A stretch of DNA of 64,000 nt from Leptolyngbya iicbica LK (GTDB lineage Bacteria > Cyanobacteriota > Cyanobacteriia > Phormidesmidales > Phormidesmidaceae): assembly GCF_004212215.1 (NCBI RefSeq), contig NZ_QVFV01000001.1, positions 630,814 through 694,813 on the forward strand, in the 5' to 3' direction. The notes beneath the pieces are model-generated. The model ran no database searches. It had not been told where the DNA came from and saw only the letters and a list, made by a program, of their open reading frames with translations. The translations under genes were made by a program, and so were the position numbers. Positions within the stretch are counted from its first letter, which is position 1. Every line of letters starts with the position of its first letter. Shown piece after piece: positions 37,958 to 47,579 of the stretch.

Positions 37958-39235
37958 CTAGTGGTTAATCTTTTGGCTGAGTACTGGGCTAGCAGCAATG
38001 ACGCTCAGACTCAGCCAAGTTACAGCATTCACCCGCGCTTCGAAATAGGTGATGTCGAGTAGCGAAAATAAAGCAATCCCTAAAAATGCCAGGCAGTAGC
38101 CCATTAATAATGCATGGTGGCTCACCGCCGGCTTGAGCGACATCAGCGCTCGGCAGCCGCGATAGCAAATGAGTCCGATGGCCAGCGTAAAGAGCACTGT
38201 GACAATGAGTCCGGCTTCGGCGGCCAGCGTGAGCCAAAAGTTATGGGCATGGGCAATGTAGGTATACAGCGGAATCTCGCCGTTATAGAGCAGTTTGTAG
38301 TTGCCAAGTCCCTGCCCTAAAATCGGCTCGTCTAGAAACATTTGCCAGGCGAGACGCCAGACCTGAATCCGTGGGTCATCCGTCACCCAGCTCCACGAGA
38401 CACTCCGGCCAGCCACCCCAAAACTCAAGGTCGTCACGACAATCAAGGCCAGCCCAGCGAGCCCGAGTAAACGCACCCAGCGATTGGTTCGCATTCGCAA
38501 TAGACTCACTACGATCAGGGCGATCGCCGCTAGGAGGCCATTACGCGACCCAGAGGCAAACAAACACCCCAAAGTCAGCAACACATTCGCTCGAATTAGC
38601 CACAGAGAAAGTGTCGATTGTCGGCCCCACGGGGTCTCTTGCCCCTCTAAAAACACTAAACCCAGATTTAGCCCCAAGATGAGGGTGAGATAGCTAGCCA
38701 GCGTATTGGGATAGTCAAATAGAGAATACGCCCGAAGAATGTCGGTATCACCCAAGTACAGCCAGTCGATCAAGGGAAAATAGGGCAATAGGGCGGGATT
38801 TGGCGCCAGCTTTAACAGGTACTCGACAATGCCGACCAGGTTAATCGGCACCGCCGCCAGCACAAGGACGACAGTCCAGCGATAGATCTGCGCCCAGGGA
38901 TGGAGTGTCTGTTGTAGATAGACGGTTAAACAAGCCCACAGCCAGAAAAAAGGTAAAAAGTGAGCCAGTTGCAAATAAGCTTCGCCCGGATAGACGGCTT
39001 GGCTGGAACTGATCACCATCAACACCGCGATCGCGATCAAGCCACTATTAAAGAGCGTGAAAAAAATCGCTTTGGGGCTGCGTAGGGTCTGCCAAATGCT
39101 CAGGCTCAACAAACCCAACAGCCCCACAAACATCGAATAGGGATACGAGAGTAACCCTAAGCAAATGGGCAAAACTTGGTGCCAACGTGGAATTCCTTGC
39201 ATTAGCCAATGCGATTGTGCGTCAGTATGCGCCAT
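37958..39235 (-). CDS. O-antigen ligase (Wzy/WaaL-type) membrane protein
   Basis: 425 residues from the ATG at 39235; a TTG at 39241 is in frame. About ten membrane helices. The family loop is visible: FASGSRNGLLAAIALIVV, WQMFLDEPILGQGLGNYKLL, and AHAHNFWLTLAAEAGL (conserved His/Asn). These enzymes polymerise or transfer lipid-linked glycans at the outer face of the membrane. The start overlaps the end of the wbaP-like gene by 14 bases, so both are translated together for exopolysaccharide or O-antigen assembly. Confidence 0.9.
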   Translation of the reverse strand: MAHTDAQSHWLMQGIPRWHQVLPICLGLLSYPYSMFVGLLGLLSLSIWQTLRSPKAIFFTLFNSGLIAIAVLMVISSSQAVYPGEAYLQLAHFLPFFWLWACLTVYLQQTLHPWAQIYRWTVVLVLAAVPINLVGIVEYLLKLAPNPALLPYFPLIDWLYLGDTDILRAYSLFDYPNTLASYLTLILGLNLGLVFLEGQETPWGRQSTLSLWLIRANVLLTLGCLFASGSRNGLLAAIALIVVSLLRMRTNRWVRLLGLAGLALIVVTTLSFGVAGRSVSWSWVTDDPRIQVWRLAWQMFLDEPILGQGLGNYKLLYNGEIPLYTYIAHAHNFWLTLAAEAGLIVTVLFTLAIGLICYRGCRALMSLKPAVSHHALLMGYCLAFLGIALFSLLDITYFEARVNAVTWLSLSVIAASPVLSQKINH

Positions 39236-40667
39236 CGCCAATCATTACCACCCAAATGGTTCTCAACAGAATATATATATCTAACCAGACAGACCAGTTA
39301 CGCACATAGTATGCGTCTAAATTTACCCGTTCGGCATAAGTTACGTCATTGCGACCAGACACTTGCCATAAACCGGTGATACCAGGATGTACCCGCTTAT
39401 AGAGCTCGTATTTGTCGGCATAGTGGCCAATCTCTTCATCCACAATGGGGCGAGGACCAACCAGGCTCATGTCGCCACGCAGTACGTTCCACAGTTGGGG
39501 TAATTCATCCAGGCTGGTGCGCCGCAAAAAGCGACCCACTCGGGTAATGCGCGGATCACTCTTCAGTTTCCGTTCGCGCTCCCACTCTTCGCGCAGCAGG
39601 TGATTCGCCTCCAAATGCTGTTGCAACACAGCATCAGCATTCGTCACCATGGAACGAAACTTCCACGCCGTAAAGGGCCGACCGCGCCGCCCCAATCGAT
39701 AGTGGCCATAAAAAATCGGTCCGCATGAGTCGAGCTTGACGGCCACCATAATGACGAGCAGCAATGGCAGGGTACACAGTCCCAGCAGCAGCGTCAGTAC
39801 ATAGTCGAGAATCATCTTGGTGAGCCGAGGACCATACAGTAATAGGCGTTGGCGAATTTCCAAGCCTAAAATGCCGCCCATATCAGTGGCCCCGACCCAT
39901 AGGCTAGACAATCCAAATAAGTCTGGAATGATGAGCAAGTGCGGAAACATATGCCCATAGCGTTCCAAGATCGCTAGCAGCTTCGTTCGGGGAACCCCTG
40001 GCATGGCAACGATCGCATAACTAATTTTGCGATCGCGAGCGATAAATGGGGCGATCGCCAGCTTCCCCAAAACCGGCACCGATTCAATATCACTTTGTTT
40101 TTTGGGGTCATCGTCCAGCACCGCGATCGGTTTAAGCCCCAACCCGGGCTGGCGTTTCAACGTGCGAATCACCAACGCCCCAGTGCGGCCTGCACCCAAA
40201 ATCAATACGGGGAAGCCCCACCAGCTATAGGGAGCAACTAACCGTCTGATCAAAATCCGCGACAGCCAAACCCCCACTAACGATAAGGGCCAGGCCATTA
40301 AAAAGATGCCTCGGGAATAGGTTGTGCCTTCGCGAAACAGAAAAATAACGGCAGCTAGTGCTAAATAAAACAACGTTGTGGTCAAGACCAAACGCCTTAA
40401 CTCTTCGACCGGGCTCAAACCAACCCCTGGATATAGCCGGGCAAGGCCATACACCAAAATCACCGCCCCCAATAGTGGCCACAAATTCCAATACAAAATC
40501 GGCTCAAACTGGCCGCCCATGACATATCGCAGCATGACGCTGATGTAAGCAGCAGCCACAAAGCCAAAGAGATCAGCCACCATGAGAGGCGCTGCGGTAG
40601 AAACCGATCGCAGGGAAAAGGTTAATGGCCCATAAGCCGGTTTTAGTAGCTGAGTTAGGGGGGTCAT
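39222..40667 (-). CDS. wbaP: WbaP-type polyprenyl-phosphate sugar-1-phosphate transferase
   Basis: 481 residues from the ATG at 40667; the frame runs back to a TTG at 40706. Four N-terminal membrane helices and a central NAD-like cytoplasmic domain ([19 protein letters not shown], residues ~165-280) are followed by a fifth helix and the catalytic bacterial sugar transferase domain: [63 protein letters not shown]. It starts glycan synthesis by loading a hexose phosphate onto undecaprenyl phosphate; galactose is the usual sugar for WbaP, but sugar choice is not readable. First gene of a two-gene operon with the O-antigen ligase. Confidence 0.93.
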   Translation of the reverse strand: MTPLTQLLKPAYGPLTFSLRSVSTAAPLMVADLFGFVAAAYISVMLRYVMGGQFEPILYWNLWPLLGAVILVYGLARLYPGVGLSPVEELRRLVLTTTLFYLALAAVIFLFREGTTYSRGIFLMAWPLSLVGVWLSRILIRRLVAPYSWWGFPVLILGAGRTGALVIRTLKRQPGLGLKPIAVLDDDPKKQSDIESVPVLGKLAIAPFIARDRKISYAIVAMPGVPRTKLLAILERYGHMFPHLLIIPDLFGLSSLWVGATDMGGILGLEIRQRLLLYGPRLTKMILDYVLTLLLGLCTLPLLLVIMVAVKLDSCGPIFYGHYRLGRRGRPFTAWKFRSMVTNADAVLQQHLEANHLLREEWERERKLKSDPRITRVGRFLRRTSLDELPQLWNVLRGDMSLVGPRPIVDEEIGHYADKYELYKRVHPGITGLWQVSGRNDVTYAERVNLDAYYVRNWSVWLDIYILLRTIWVVMIGDGAY

Positions 40668-41106
40668 AGACACAAAAGCAGCCCACACCACCGCAATGCG
40701 TAGCAAAGCATTAAAGTATCCCGATCCTACAGGGCGGCTGCATGATTACCGGATAAATTATGCAGGTTTTTGAGCGATCCGCATAGGTTATGCCATGGGG
40801 GTAACGCTCTCAACAGTCCGATATTTTCCGTTCCCAGCTAGCCCATTGAACTAAACTACTGGGCCTGAACCACGGAACTCGCCAAGTGAATGCTATGTTT
40901 TGAGAAATCGTTCAACACCGATGACACCGTTCTATATAGCCCTCTTTCGCTGACGCTGTCACTATTGAAACCCTTTCGTTTGGTGAATCGTCTCTGAACT
41001 GGTGATGCAGCTATAGACCAGTCCCATTCCTAAATGTGAGACTGTCGACTAGGTGACGGTTTGAGCATGGCCCCTGAGTTGATGGAACAGAATTGAAGTT
41101 GTGAGC
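40668..41106. other. Divergent spacer, nothing recognised
   Basis: About 440 bases between the wbaP-like gene and the secreted protein gene. Promoters for both must lie here. No repeat or operator was identified. Confidence 0.4.
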
Positions 41107-41691
41107 ATGAATTTTAGCGAGCATTTTTCACGCCCATTGCCATTGAACTTGCCTGGAACTTTAAGGCTCCTGATGGTTATTGGGATGATGGTTATGCCCA
41201 GGGGCGGAGTGCTAGCTCAAACCGTACCGCTGCCCCAAGAATGCAATGAATTTGCCGAGAGCGTCAATCGTAATCAAGCCATCATGGCTAACTTTGAAGC
41301 CGAAATTGCGACCTTTGCTGAGAATGCCGCAGCAGCGTCAACCTTGGACGAAATCACCGCCGCCGCCTCACAATATGTCGATGCAGTTGATCAAGTGACC
41401 AATAGTTTAGAAGCATTGGCTGCTGAGCTGGAATCTTTAGCATTCACGGATGCTCAACTCCAAGGTTATCGTGATGATTACGTTGATGTACTCGCCGGAT
41501 TCAACGGGGCGCTCGACACTGTGAATGCCGCCATGTCGAAGGTCGCGATCGTGGAGACTGAGTCTGAGTTGATTGCCAGTCTGGAGGCTGTCGAGATGGA
41601 TTCATCCACAGCTATAGAACAAATTGCATCCCTAGCCACAGATGAATCTAATCTGATTGATGACGTCAATAGTTACTGCGGCGTGGAATAG
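41107..41691 (+). CDS. Secreted helical protein, unknown function
   Basis: 194 residues from the ATG at 41107 (GAAG eight bases ahead; GTG at 41101 is also possible). The N-terminus is a signal peptide: a basic/polar start, hydrophobic LRLLMVIGMMVM, and a likely cleavage after VLAQT. The mature part is acidic, Ala- and Glu-rich and predicted all-helical, with one Cys near each end (PQECNEF, SYCGVE) that could pair. No family recognised. It lies next to exopolysaccharide and pilin genes, so a cell-envelope role is a guess. Confidence 0.6.
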   Translation: MNFSEHFSRPLPLNLPGTLRLLMVIGMMVMPRGGVLAQTVPLPQECNEFAESVNRNQAIMANFEAEIATFAENAAAASTLDEITAAASQYVDAVDQVTNSLEALAAELESLAFTDAQLQGYRDDYVDVLAGFNGALDTVNAAMSKVAIVETESELIASLEAVEMDSSTAIEQIASLATDESNLIDDVNSYCGVE

Positions 41692-42549
41692 GACTCTATT
41701 CCAAAAGGTATTGACTCCCGGTTGATTGCGTCGGTGGCAATAGGTCACAAAAACCAAATAATGTTGTCAATGCTGCTAGTTTCGACTCCGCCCAACCAGC
41801 TGAATGAGTTAATTTTAGGCAGACGAGGTCTGAGCGGCGTCAAAGCCCGAATCGAGGGCTAATGCTGAGTCCCTACTCATCACAAGGGAAGTCAGACGTC
41901 TCTAAATAGGCAGCTCCATTTAAGCTAGACTGACAACAGCCACAGACCAGTGCTGAGGCTCAATCAAGTATCCAGGCCCTCGGTCTTCACTCACATCGCT
42001 CAAAGCAGAAGACCATACATCTTTAACGGCAGATTTAGTAAAGCCCAATCCATGTAAATTTTGGGTGATTTCTCTTCATTAAAACTTCATAATTGTCAAG
42101 TTTAATTGTGGCGATCGCCTAAGGTCCGGATGGAGGGTGAACGCATTGAATCAATGAATTGGCAAGAGATTTTGCACCTTGTATTTGGGAAGCCATGAAT
42201 TCTCTTTAAACAAGGTATAGCCACTTACCCCTGCTTGCATCTTCACGTATTTTTTTTGACATTCAGCCTTAAATAATTAATTAAATGATCTTAAAAATAT
42301 CAGTGCCGAGATCTCAGTCTGAATGTATTTTCCCAAAAAACCATGCCCGGAAACCCCTACAAATAAAAGGTCTGGATACCCTGAGATGAAGCTTTCAGTT
42401 TTTCACTTATTCCATAAAGCTACCTAAGACATAGACCCGTATTCTTTCACCACAGATGACAACTCTCACAATGAATCAGAAAAATTGATGAAACTTTCTG
42501 GTTTTTCAAGGGAAGCATAATTTTCAAATAGTTTATTTTTACCTGATTT
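41692..42549. other. Long AT-rich spacer upstream of the pilin gene
   Basis: About 860 bases without a gene. The right half is much AT-richer than its surroundings (TTAAATAATTAATTAAAT near 42268-42286). It probably holds the pilin promoter and a long leader; no specific site could be assigned. Confidence 0.45.
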
Positions 42550-43002
42550 ATGAGACGTCACTATGGTCAAAGTGGGTTCACGCTGATCGAGTTATTGGTA
42601 GTTATTATTATTATCGGTGTCTTAGCCGCGATCACTCTCCCATCCTTTTTAAATCAAGCGAATCGAGCACGATCGACAGAAGCTGAAATCTTTTTAGGTG
42701 CTTGGTTACGCGAACAGCAAGCTGACTACCTAGAACAGGGCGAGTTCTCTGATGATGCTGGCGAGCTTGATGCTGGCCTCAACAATTTCAGAATCCTAGT
42801 CAACCCCTTTACGAATCACCAAACCGCAGCTGGACTAAATGTTTCGGGACTGCGGATTCGAGCACTGCCAACAAAACCGAGTCTCAAACAATTCATGGGT
42901 AAGGTCTGGTACGACCCAGACAGTAGCCGAGTCGATTTTGTTATCTGTGATGATGAAGGCACCAATGCGTTTATGGATTCTAAAACTTACTGTCCTAATT
43001 AG
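42550..43002 (+). CDS. Type IV pilin-like protein
   Basis: 150 residues. A class III signal: short basic leader MRRHYGQSG, then the prepilin peptidase site G/FTLIE with Glu5, and the hydrophobic helix ELLVVIIIIGVLAAITLPSF. The rest is a globular head with a C-terminal disulfide-type Cys pair (VICDDE, TYCPN). The gene order suggests a PilA-like major or minor pilin used for motility, DNA uptake or adhesion. It is not in a pilin cluster here. The AT-rich leader upstream is unlike the neighbouring genes. Confidence 0.9.
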   Translation: MRRHYGQSGFTLIELLVVIIIIGVLAAITLPSFLNQANRARSTEAEIFLGAWLREQQADYLEQGEFSDDAGELDAGLNNFRILVNPFTNHQTAAGLNVSGLRIRALPTKPSLKQFMGKVWYDPDSSRVDFVICDDEGTNAFMDSKTYCPN

Positions 43003-43042
43003 TTGCTGGGGACTTACAAATGTACGGAGTTCGTCGGCGATT

Positions 43043-43774
43043 TTAGGCTGAGTTAGCTTCTTGCCAGAGGGCGGTGGTTTGTCGGAGGCTGCTAAAGTCA
43101 CCATTCCCCAGGATCAGGTGATCCAAAATGGGCACGCCTAATAGATTGGCGGCTTCCAATAACTGGCGGGTGAGATGAATATCTTCTTGCGAGGGGTCGA
43201 GATTGCCACTGGGATGGTTGTGCGCCACGATGATGCGAGTCGCCCCATGCTTCAAGACTTCGCGAAAAATATCACGAGGATGAGCGAGGGTCTCAGTTGC
43301 CGTGCCAATGGTAATCACCTTCATACCCAAAATGCGGTGCTTGATATCGAGAAAGAGGACGGCAAAGCGCTCTTGCGCTTGCCACATCAATTCATGGCTC
43401 ATGGCCGCAGCGGCCACACTAGGGTCATCCACAACCGTTTGCTCAGGTGGGCGCGACTGTAGCACTCGCTTACCGAGTTCGATCGCGGCCAAGATACTGG
43501 TGGCTTTGGCTGGTCCGACACCGGGAATTTCCATTAGTTCTCGGGGCGATACATCTCGCATGACGCTCATAGCATCACGCTGATTTTCGCCCAGGCATTG
43601 CAGAATGTATTGCCCCAAGCCCACGGCTGAGAGCTTGCCTGGACCTTGCCCAGTACCTAATAAAATGGCAATCAGTTCTGCGGTTGCGAGGGTTTTGGCC
43701 CCATAGTTAAGCAGGCGCTCGCGCGGGCGCTCGCTGGTGGGCATGTCGGTCACACGCACTTGATACGTCGTCAT
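43043..43774 (-). CDS. radC: RadC-family protein with JAMM metalloprotease-like motif
   Basis: 243 residues. An N-terminal helix-hairpin-helix part ([22 protein letters not shown]) and the C-terminal JAMM/MPN+ domain with the zinc motif [14 protein letters not shown] are both intact. RadC was named for DNA repair, but its biochemical role is unresolved. The starting segment [29 protein letters not shown] is typical for the family. Divergent from the DUF1824 gene by about 90 bases. Confidence 0.95.
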   Translation of the reverse strand: MTTYQVRVTDMPTSERPRERLLNYGAKTLATAELIAILLGTGQGPGKLSAVGLGQYILQCLGENQRDAMSVMRDVSPRELMEIPGVGPAKATSILAAIELGKRVLQSRPPEQTVVDDPSVAAAAMSHELMWQAQERFAVLFLDIKHRILGMKVITIGTATETLAHPRDIFREVLKHGATRIIVAHNHPSGNLDPSQEDIHLTRQLLEAANLLGVPILDHLILGNGDFSSLRQTTALWQEANSA

Positions 43775-43861
43775 AGATGCACCTCAGCCAGTAAGGTAGG
43801 TGGGCAAAGCCCTGCTTTCAGTAAGCCCAAGAGAATTTGAGATTTAACGGTGAGTTAACTT

Positions 43862-44293
43862 ATGACGGTCACAGACTCTAACCCGGTTGATTACAAGGCA
43901 CTGCGCCAACGCCTGGCCCAATTTAGCTGCTTAGAAACCCCTCCCGTACTGGCTGAGACTGATAAGGTGGCCATTCGAGAGGCGCTACGGACATTTAACG
44001 AAGCGGCAGACTATGAGACTTTGGGGGTCTGTGCGGATACGCTGGCGATCGCTCAAACCGCTTTGGAGAGCTTTGTTGCAGCCTTAAGTCGCCCGGTACA
44101 GCTGTCGCTGGATGCGCGTAGTGGGCCAGTCTTTCTCAAGTTCAATACGCTCAAAGGCGCTTGGTATTTAGATGGCTATACGGGCACATCACGGGGCGTA
44201 CTGGTGTCATTTCACGCTTCTGAGCCAGAGTTTGACCTGGTCAACGGAACGTACGGCCCATTGCCATTTGATTTGTTTGAATCGCCACAGTAG
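43862..44293 (+). CDS. DUF1824 protein
   Basis: 143 residues. Matches the DUF1824 family, which I know only from cyanobacteria and plastid-bearing organisms: VLFKFNTLKGAWYLDGYTGTSRGVLVSF-like core (here VFLKFNTLKGAWYLDGY) and the C-terminal VNGTYGPLPFDLFE. Soluble. Function is unknown. Single gene, divergent from radC. Confidence 0.85.
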   Translation: MTVTDSNPVDYKALRQRLAQFSCLETPPVLAETDKVAIREALRTFNEAADYETLGVCADTLAIAQTALESFVAALSRPVQLSLDARSGPVFLKFNTLKGAWYLDGYTGTSRGVLVSFHASEPEFDLVNGTYGPLPFDLFESPQ

Positions 44294-44551
44294 TTAGGTG
44301 TTTTGCCCCTAGCGTTTTGCGATTAACCATCTGTCTGAGGCGCTGAGTTGAGGCTGAGCTGAATGGTTGACACTTCAGGAACTGGACATTGAAACCACGA
44401 GTGAGGGGGGCGATCGCAACCGTATTTCCCCAGAATTCTAGAGCCGTCTGAAGGACGACTTGGGTAGTGTCTTGGGGGCGAATAGGGAACCTAATCGGCA
44501 AGATAAGACTGTATGTAGACAGTTGTCCGAATATTCCCAGCCTGAAAACAC

Positions 44552-44698
44552 ATGAAGATTCAATCAGTCCAATGTCCCCACTGTGGTGAAACAAAACTGC
44601 GTCGCATTCGCGTACGGGGCATTAAAAAATGCGGCAATTGCGGCACATTTGTGGATACTCGTCGTCGCTTTTGGTGGCACAAAGCTCGGTCGGCGTAG
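44552..44698 (+). CDS. Small zinc-ribbon protein
   Basis: 48 residues from the ATG at 44552. Two CxxC pairs spaced for one zinc ion (VQCPHCGE and KKCGNCGT) within a very basic chain (RRIRVRGIK, RRRFWWHKARS). This is a rubredoxin-knuckle-type zinc ribbon, likely to bind nucleic acid or a protein partner. No membrane segment. It is below normal gene-calling length. Two hairpins follow at 44805-44886 and could end its transcript. Confidence 0.6.
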   Translation: MKIQSVQCPHCGETKLRRIRVRGIKKCGNCGTFVDTRRRFWWHKARSA

Positions 44699-44804
44699 GG
44701 TAGGTTCGATTGCTTCCCAACGCCAAAGGCCGCGATTGGGCGCCGAGTCACTCTCTCGCCAGGGCATGACGCTTACTGTGCCGCACCTCTTCAATCATTA
44801 AGAT

Positions 44805-44886
44805 CACGCCGGGGCAAGACTCGATTCTTGCTGCGGCGTGACTCGTTTTGAGGGCAACATAGCCCACCTTGGTGGGGCTTGTTTTG
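44805..44886 (+). terminator. Two tandem hairpins downstream of the zinc-ribbon gene
   Basis: First hairpin 44805-44840: CACGCC/GGCGTG, a 3x3 internal loop, then GCAAG/CTTGC, followed by ACTCGTTTT. Second hairpin 44861-44879: AGCCCACC with GGTGGGGCT (one bulge), followed by TGTTTT. Each looks like a moderate Rho-independent terminator; T runs are short. Confidence 0.45.
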
Positions 44887-45026
44887 GGGGCGTCATTTTC
44901 TAAGTAGGGCTAGTGACCTGTCGTCGCTAATGCCGATCAGGAATTGTGATTATTCACCAACCAGGAATTTGGCAGTGTGGCGCCGGGGCTAGAGAGGCCA
45001 TGGAGCTGGGGACTGGGGTCTTGAGA

Positions 45027-45635
45027 TTAGGGATGACGGTGCGGAGGTCGGCTTTGTATCAGCAAGCCTATACTGCCAACGATGCATAAAGTCAGGGCAG
45101 CCATCGCCCGTTGGGTAAGAGTGTCGTGGGGTTTGAGATAACGGCTGAAAATACCCACCACGGTAAACGCGATCGCGCTACTGCCCAGACTCAGGAGCAA
45201 CCAGCTGATCCAAAACTGCCATCTGAACTGTGGCTGTTGTGGGGGGCGGCGGGGAGGGGTGGATAGCTTATTTGGAGAGGGTTCTGGTGAGGTAAACCGG
45301 GACGGTGATAGGGTGAACTGACTTTGGTCGATGACGGTGTTTTCTCGCAAAGACACGACGGTCTTCCAGGCAAACTCACGATGGCCGGTCGTGCGGCCAT
45401 AAATATGAGCTTTGTCGATCGCGGCGATCGCGAGCTTTTGGAGTCCTTGGTGCACAGCTTTGCTGTAAGTGGCCTGAGCGGGCGGGGGCTGACTTTCGAG
45501 CACAATGTGTAGGGTGCCTGCGTGCTCACCGACAGTCGCCTGGATGTTTTGAGACTGGAGAGAATGATTGAGCAGCAGGGCGATCGCTTGGGGGTGCCCT
45601 TGTTGGGCTAGCTTAATCAGCTCGGACTTCTTCAT
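45027..45635 (-). CDS. Cyanobacterial membrane-anchored protein, unknown function
   Basis: 202 residues. The N-terminal ~100 residues (LIKLAQQGHPQAIALLLNHSL, then AIDKAHIYGRTTGHREFAWK) match a domain I have seen repeatedly in cyanobacterial proteins of unknown function. A Pro/Ser-rich linker (residues ~110-140) leads to two membrane helices (ISWLLLSLGSSAIAFTVVGI and AMAALTLCIVGSIGLLIQ). The soluble domain probably faces the cytoplasm. It is alone on its strand; nothing around it suggests a pathway. Confidence 0.65.
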   Translation of the reverse strand: MKKSELIKLAQQGHPQAIALLLNHSLQSQNIQATVGEHAGTLHIVLESQPPPAQATYSKAVHQGLQKLAIAAIDKAHIYGRTTGHREFAWKTVVSLRENTVIDQSQFTLSPSRFTSPEPSPNKLSTPPRRPPQQPQFRWQFWISWLLLSLGSSAIAFTVVGIFSRYLKPHDTLTQRAMAALTLCIVGSIGLLIQSRPPHRHP

Positions 45636-46121
45636 GACTCAAGGGTGCCGGTTCACGATCCCGATGGTGAGGCGATGCATTTTGCCCAGGCAGAAGCCTA
45701 TTAACTTACACGTTTGGGGCGGCAAAACCCGGAGGCTGACCTGGATAATTAACGTCTTTTTGTGAACCAGTGGTTGGTCGGTTGATCGGGAAACATGGCA
45801 GCAGCCTCCCAAGGCGAAGGACAGACGAGCAATCGTGTCGCTTTTTGAGAGGAGACGAGAGCATAGATCGTTGTTCTGAGATGGGGGGATATCAAAATGC
45901 AGCCAAATTCATCCAAATTCATCATCGGCGCTTGGCCAAATTTGGGTTTAGCCCAAGAGGACGCCTCACACAAAGCATGACTCAACGGGTAGTCAGCCGC
46001 TGGCGATGTCTTAAAGAACAGTGAGCATTGAGTTTGACTGACCGGGAAGGTGTCTTCGGTGGGTCACGGCCCCGGTCTGCAGTTCTGCACATGCGGTTGT
46101 GGAAAACCACTGGCTGGCAAT
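45636..46121. other. Gene-free spacer
   Basis: About 490 bases. A plus-strand frame at 45770-46024 is not convincing. The phrase CCAAATTCAT is directly repeated around 45903-45922. Nothing else was seen. Confidence 0.4.
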
Positions 46122-47348
46122 TTAGCTGGCGATCGCTAAATCCCTGAGTAAGCGGCGATGGGGCTGAATGGGCTGACCAGATTTAACGACCCAGGCGGGG
46201 CGCAGTTGCTGGGGGGCGATCACCTCTTCTCCGGCGGCATCCCGACAGACCCAAGGCGCGTCGATGCGGTCTAGCACGGTGATATCGGCGCGAGTGCCGA
46301 CTTTCAGGGTACCGAGTTCCGCTTCAGCTTTGAGGACCGTTGCGGGATGCAGGGTGACGGCCGCGATCGCCTCTTTCAGTTTCATGCCCAAGGCGACCAG
46401 TTTAGAGAGGGCACCACAGAGGCTGTAGTCGAGGGTAGCGTCGTTGTGGGGCGTGGCAAAATCACCGTGGACGTCACTGCTGATGGTGTATGGCAGCAAT
46501 CCCCGAGCCATCATGCGACGGGCGATCGCAAAACTGAAGTTGATGCCGTGGCCCAAGTCCAGGCGTACTCCGTCCGCGATCGCTTGCATCAGAGCAGGAG
46601 AAGGCGTGTCGCGATCGCCCATCAGTCCATCGGGACGACAGCTGTAACAATGCGCCAGCAAATCCCCTGGCTTGAGATGCGGCAAGACATAATCAATCAC
46701 CTGCTCGGGGGATGGGCGGTTTTCCTCAACCACGGCGAACAGTTCGCCCGTGTGGACATAAAGGGGCAGTTGCACCGCATCAGCGGCCTGTCGCGCCAGC
46801 TCGATCACCTGGGTGCCCCAGCGAGACAGGGCTCCCGACTCGCCATGCACTTTGAACCCGCGCACAATTTCGGGATAGGTTGCCGCCATTTGCTGCAAAG
46901 CTTCGAGGTCAACCATGTCGGGACTGTGTAAGGCGGGAGAACCCATGCCCCCTTTCAGGGCTCCAGCCATATTCACGGAAGGAAAGCAGCGCACGTCCGT
47001 CTGGGCCTGTTCTACGATGTTGGCCTTGAAGCCAAGGAACGTCAGTGGGCCGCAGCTACCCTGGTCAACGATGGTGGTGACGCCCGCGTTCACACCGACA
47101 TCATCGGGCCATAGGCCAAAGTCCGTCACCCATTCGTAAACGTGAACGTGGAGATCGATGAAGCCAGGACAGATGAGTTGCCCGGTGACATTTTGAGTGG
47201 CTTTGGTCGTGTGGGGTGGCAGTTCAGTGACAACGGCCGCAATTTTGCCATCCTGAATCGCGACATCGTAAAACCCATCGAGGGATTGGCTGGGGTCGAT
47301 GACGTGTCCGCCTTTGAGGACGAGGTCGTAGGTTTGCATGGTGATCAT
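46122..47348 (-). CDS. Amidohydrolase/deacetylase-family metallohydrolase
   Basis: 408 residues; ATG at 47348, with another in frame at 47339 that suits the family start (MQTYDLVLKGGHVID). Metal-site motifs of the amidohydrolase superfamily are visible: PGFIDLHVHVYEW, the Lys in GFKVHGESGA (a carboxylated Lys bridge), HTGEL, LLAHCYS and the C-terminal SSDVHGDF. The branch resembles COG3964, whose members hydrolyse N-acyl amino acids or acetylated hydroxy acids; dihydroorotase activity is unlikely. It ends the minus-strand peptide ABC operon, separated from the ATPase gene by a G-rich repeat, which suggests that the imported compound is its substrate. Confidence 0.85.
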   Translation of the reverse strand: MITMQTYDLVLKGGHVIDPSQSLDGFYDVAIQDGKIAAVVTELPPHTTKATQNVTGQLICPGFIDLHVHVYEWVTDFGLWPDDVGVNAGVTTIVDQGSCGPLTFLGFKANIVEQAQTDVRCFPSVNMAGALKGGMGSPALHSPDMVDLEALQQMAATYPEIVRGFKVHGESGALSRWGTQVIELARQAADAVQLPLYVHTGELFAVVEENRPSPEQVIDYVLPHLKPGDLLAHCYSCRPDGLMGDRDTPSPALMQAIADGVRLDLGHGINFSFAIARRMMARGLLPYTISSDVHGDFATPHNDATLDYSLCGALSKLVALGMKLKEAIAAVTLHPATVLKAEAELGTLKVGTRADITVLDRIDAPWVCRDAAGEEVIAPQQLRPAWVVKSGQPIQPHRRLLRDLAIAS

Positions 47349-47355
47349 GGGCTTT

Positions 47356-47577
47356 GAGGGCAGGGGGGCTTCGGGGGCAAGGGGGCGTGAGGAGCAAGGG
47401 GGCAGGGCAAGGGGCTTAGGGGCAGGGGAGATGAGGGGCGAGGGGGCTTTGGGGCAAGGGAGCCTAAGGGGCAGAAGGCTCAGAATCTCTGAATGAGCAA
47501 TTCTTCAAAAGATTTACCAACAAGCATTAGCCCCCTTTCTCCCCTGCTCCCCTGCTCCCCCGCTCCTCTGCTCCTAT
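47356..47577. repeat. G-rich/C-rich palindromic repeat, copy 1
   Basis: A G-rich arm (47356-47479, units like GGGGCAAGGGGGCTTTGGGG) is followed by ~50 ordinary bases and a C-rich arm (47530-47577, CTCCCCTGCTCCCCTGCTCC). The arms can pair into a long imperfect hairpin. Several G-runs could form quadruplexes. It fills the whole gap between the amidohydrolase and oppF genes. Confidence 0.85.
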
Positions 47578-47579
47578 CT

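Noticed and set aside
45770-46024. 84-codon plus-strand frame in the spacer before the amidohydrolase
   Set aside because: Very high Arg/Ser content and no family; not convincing.
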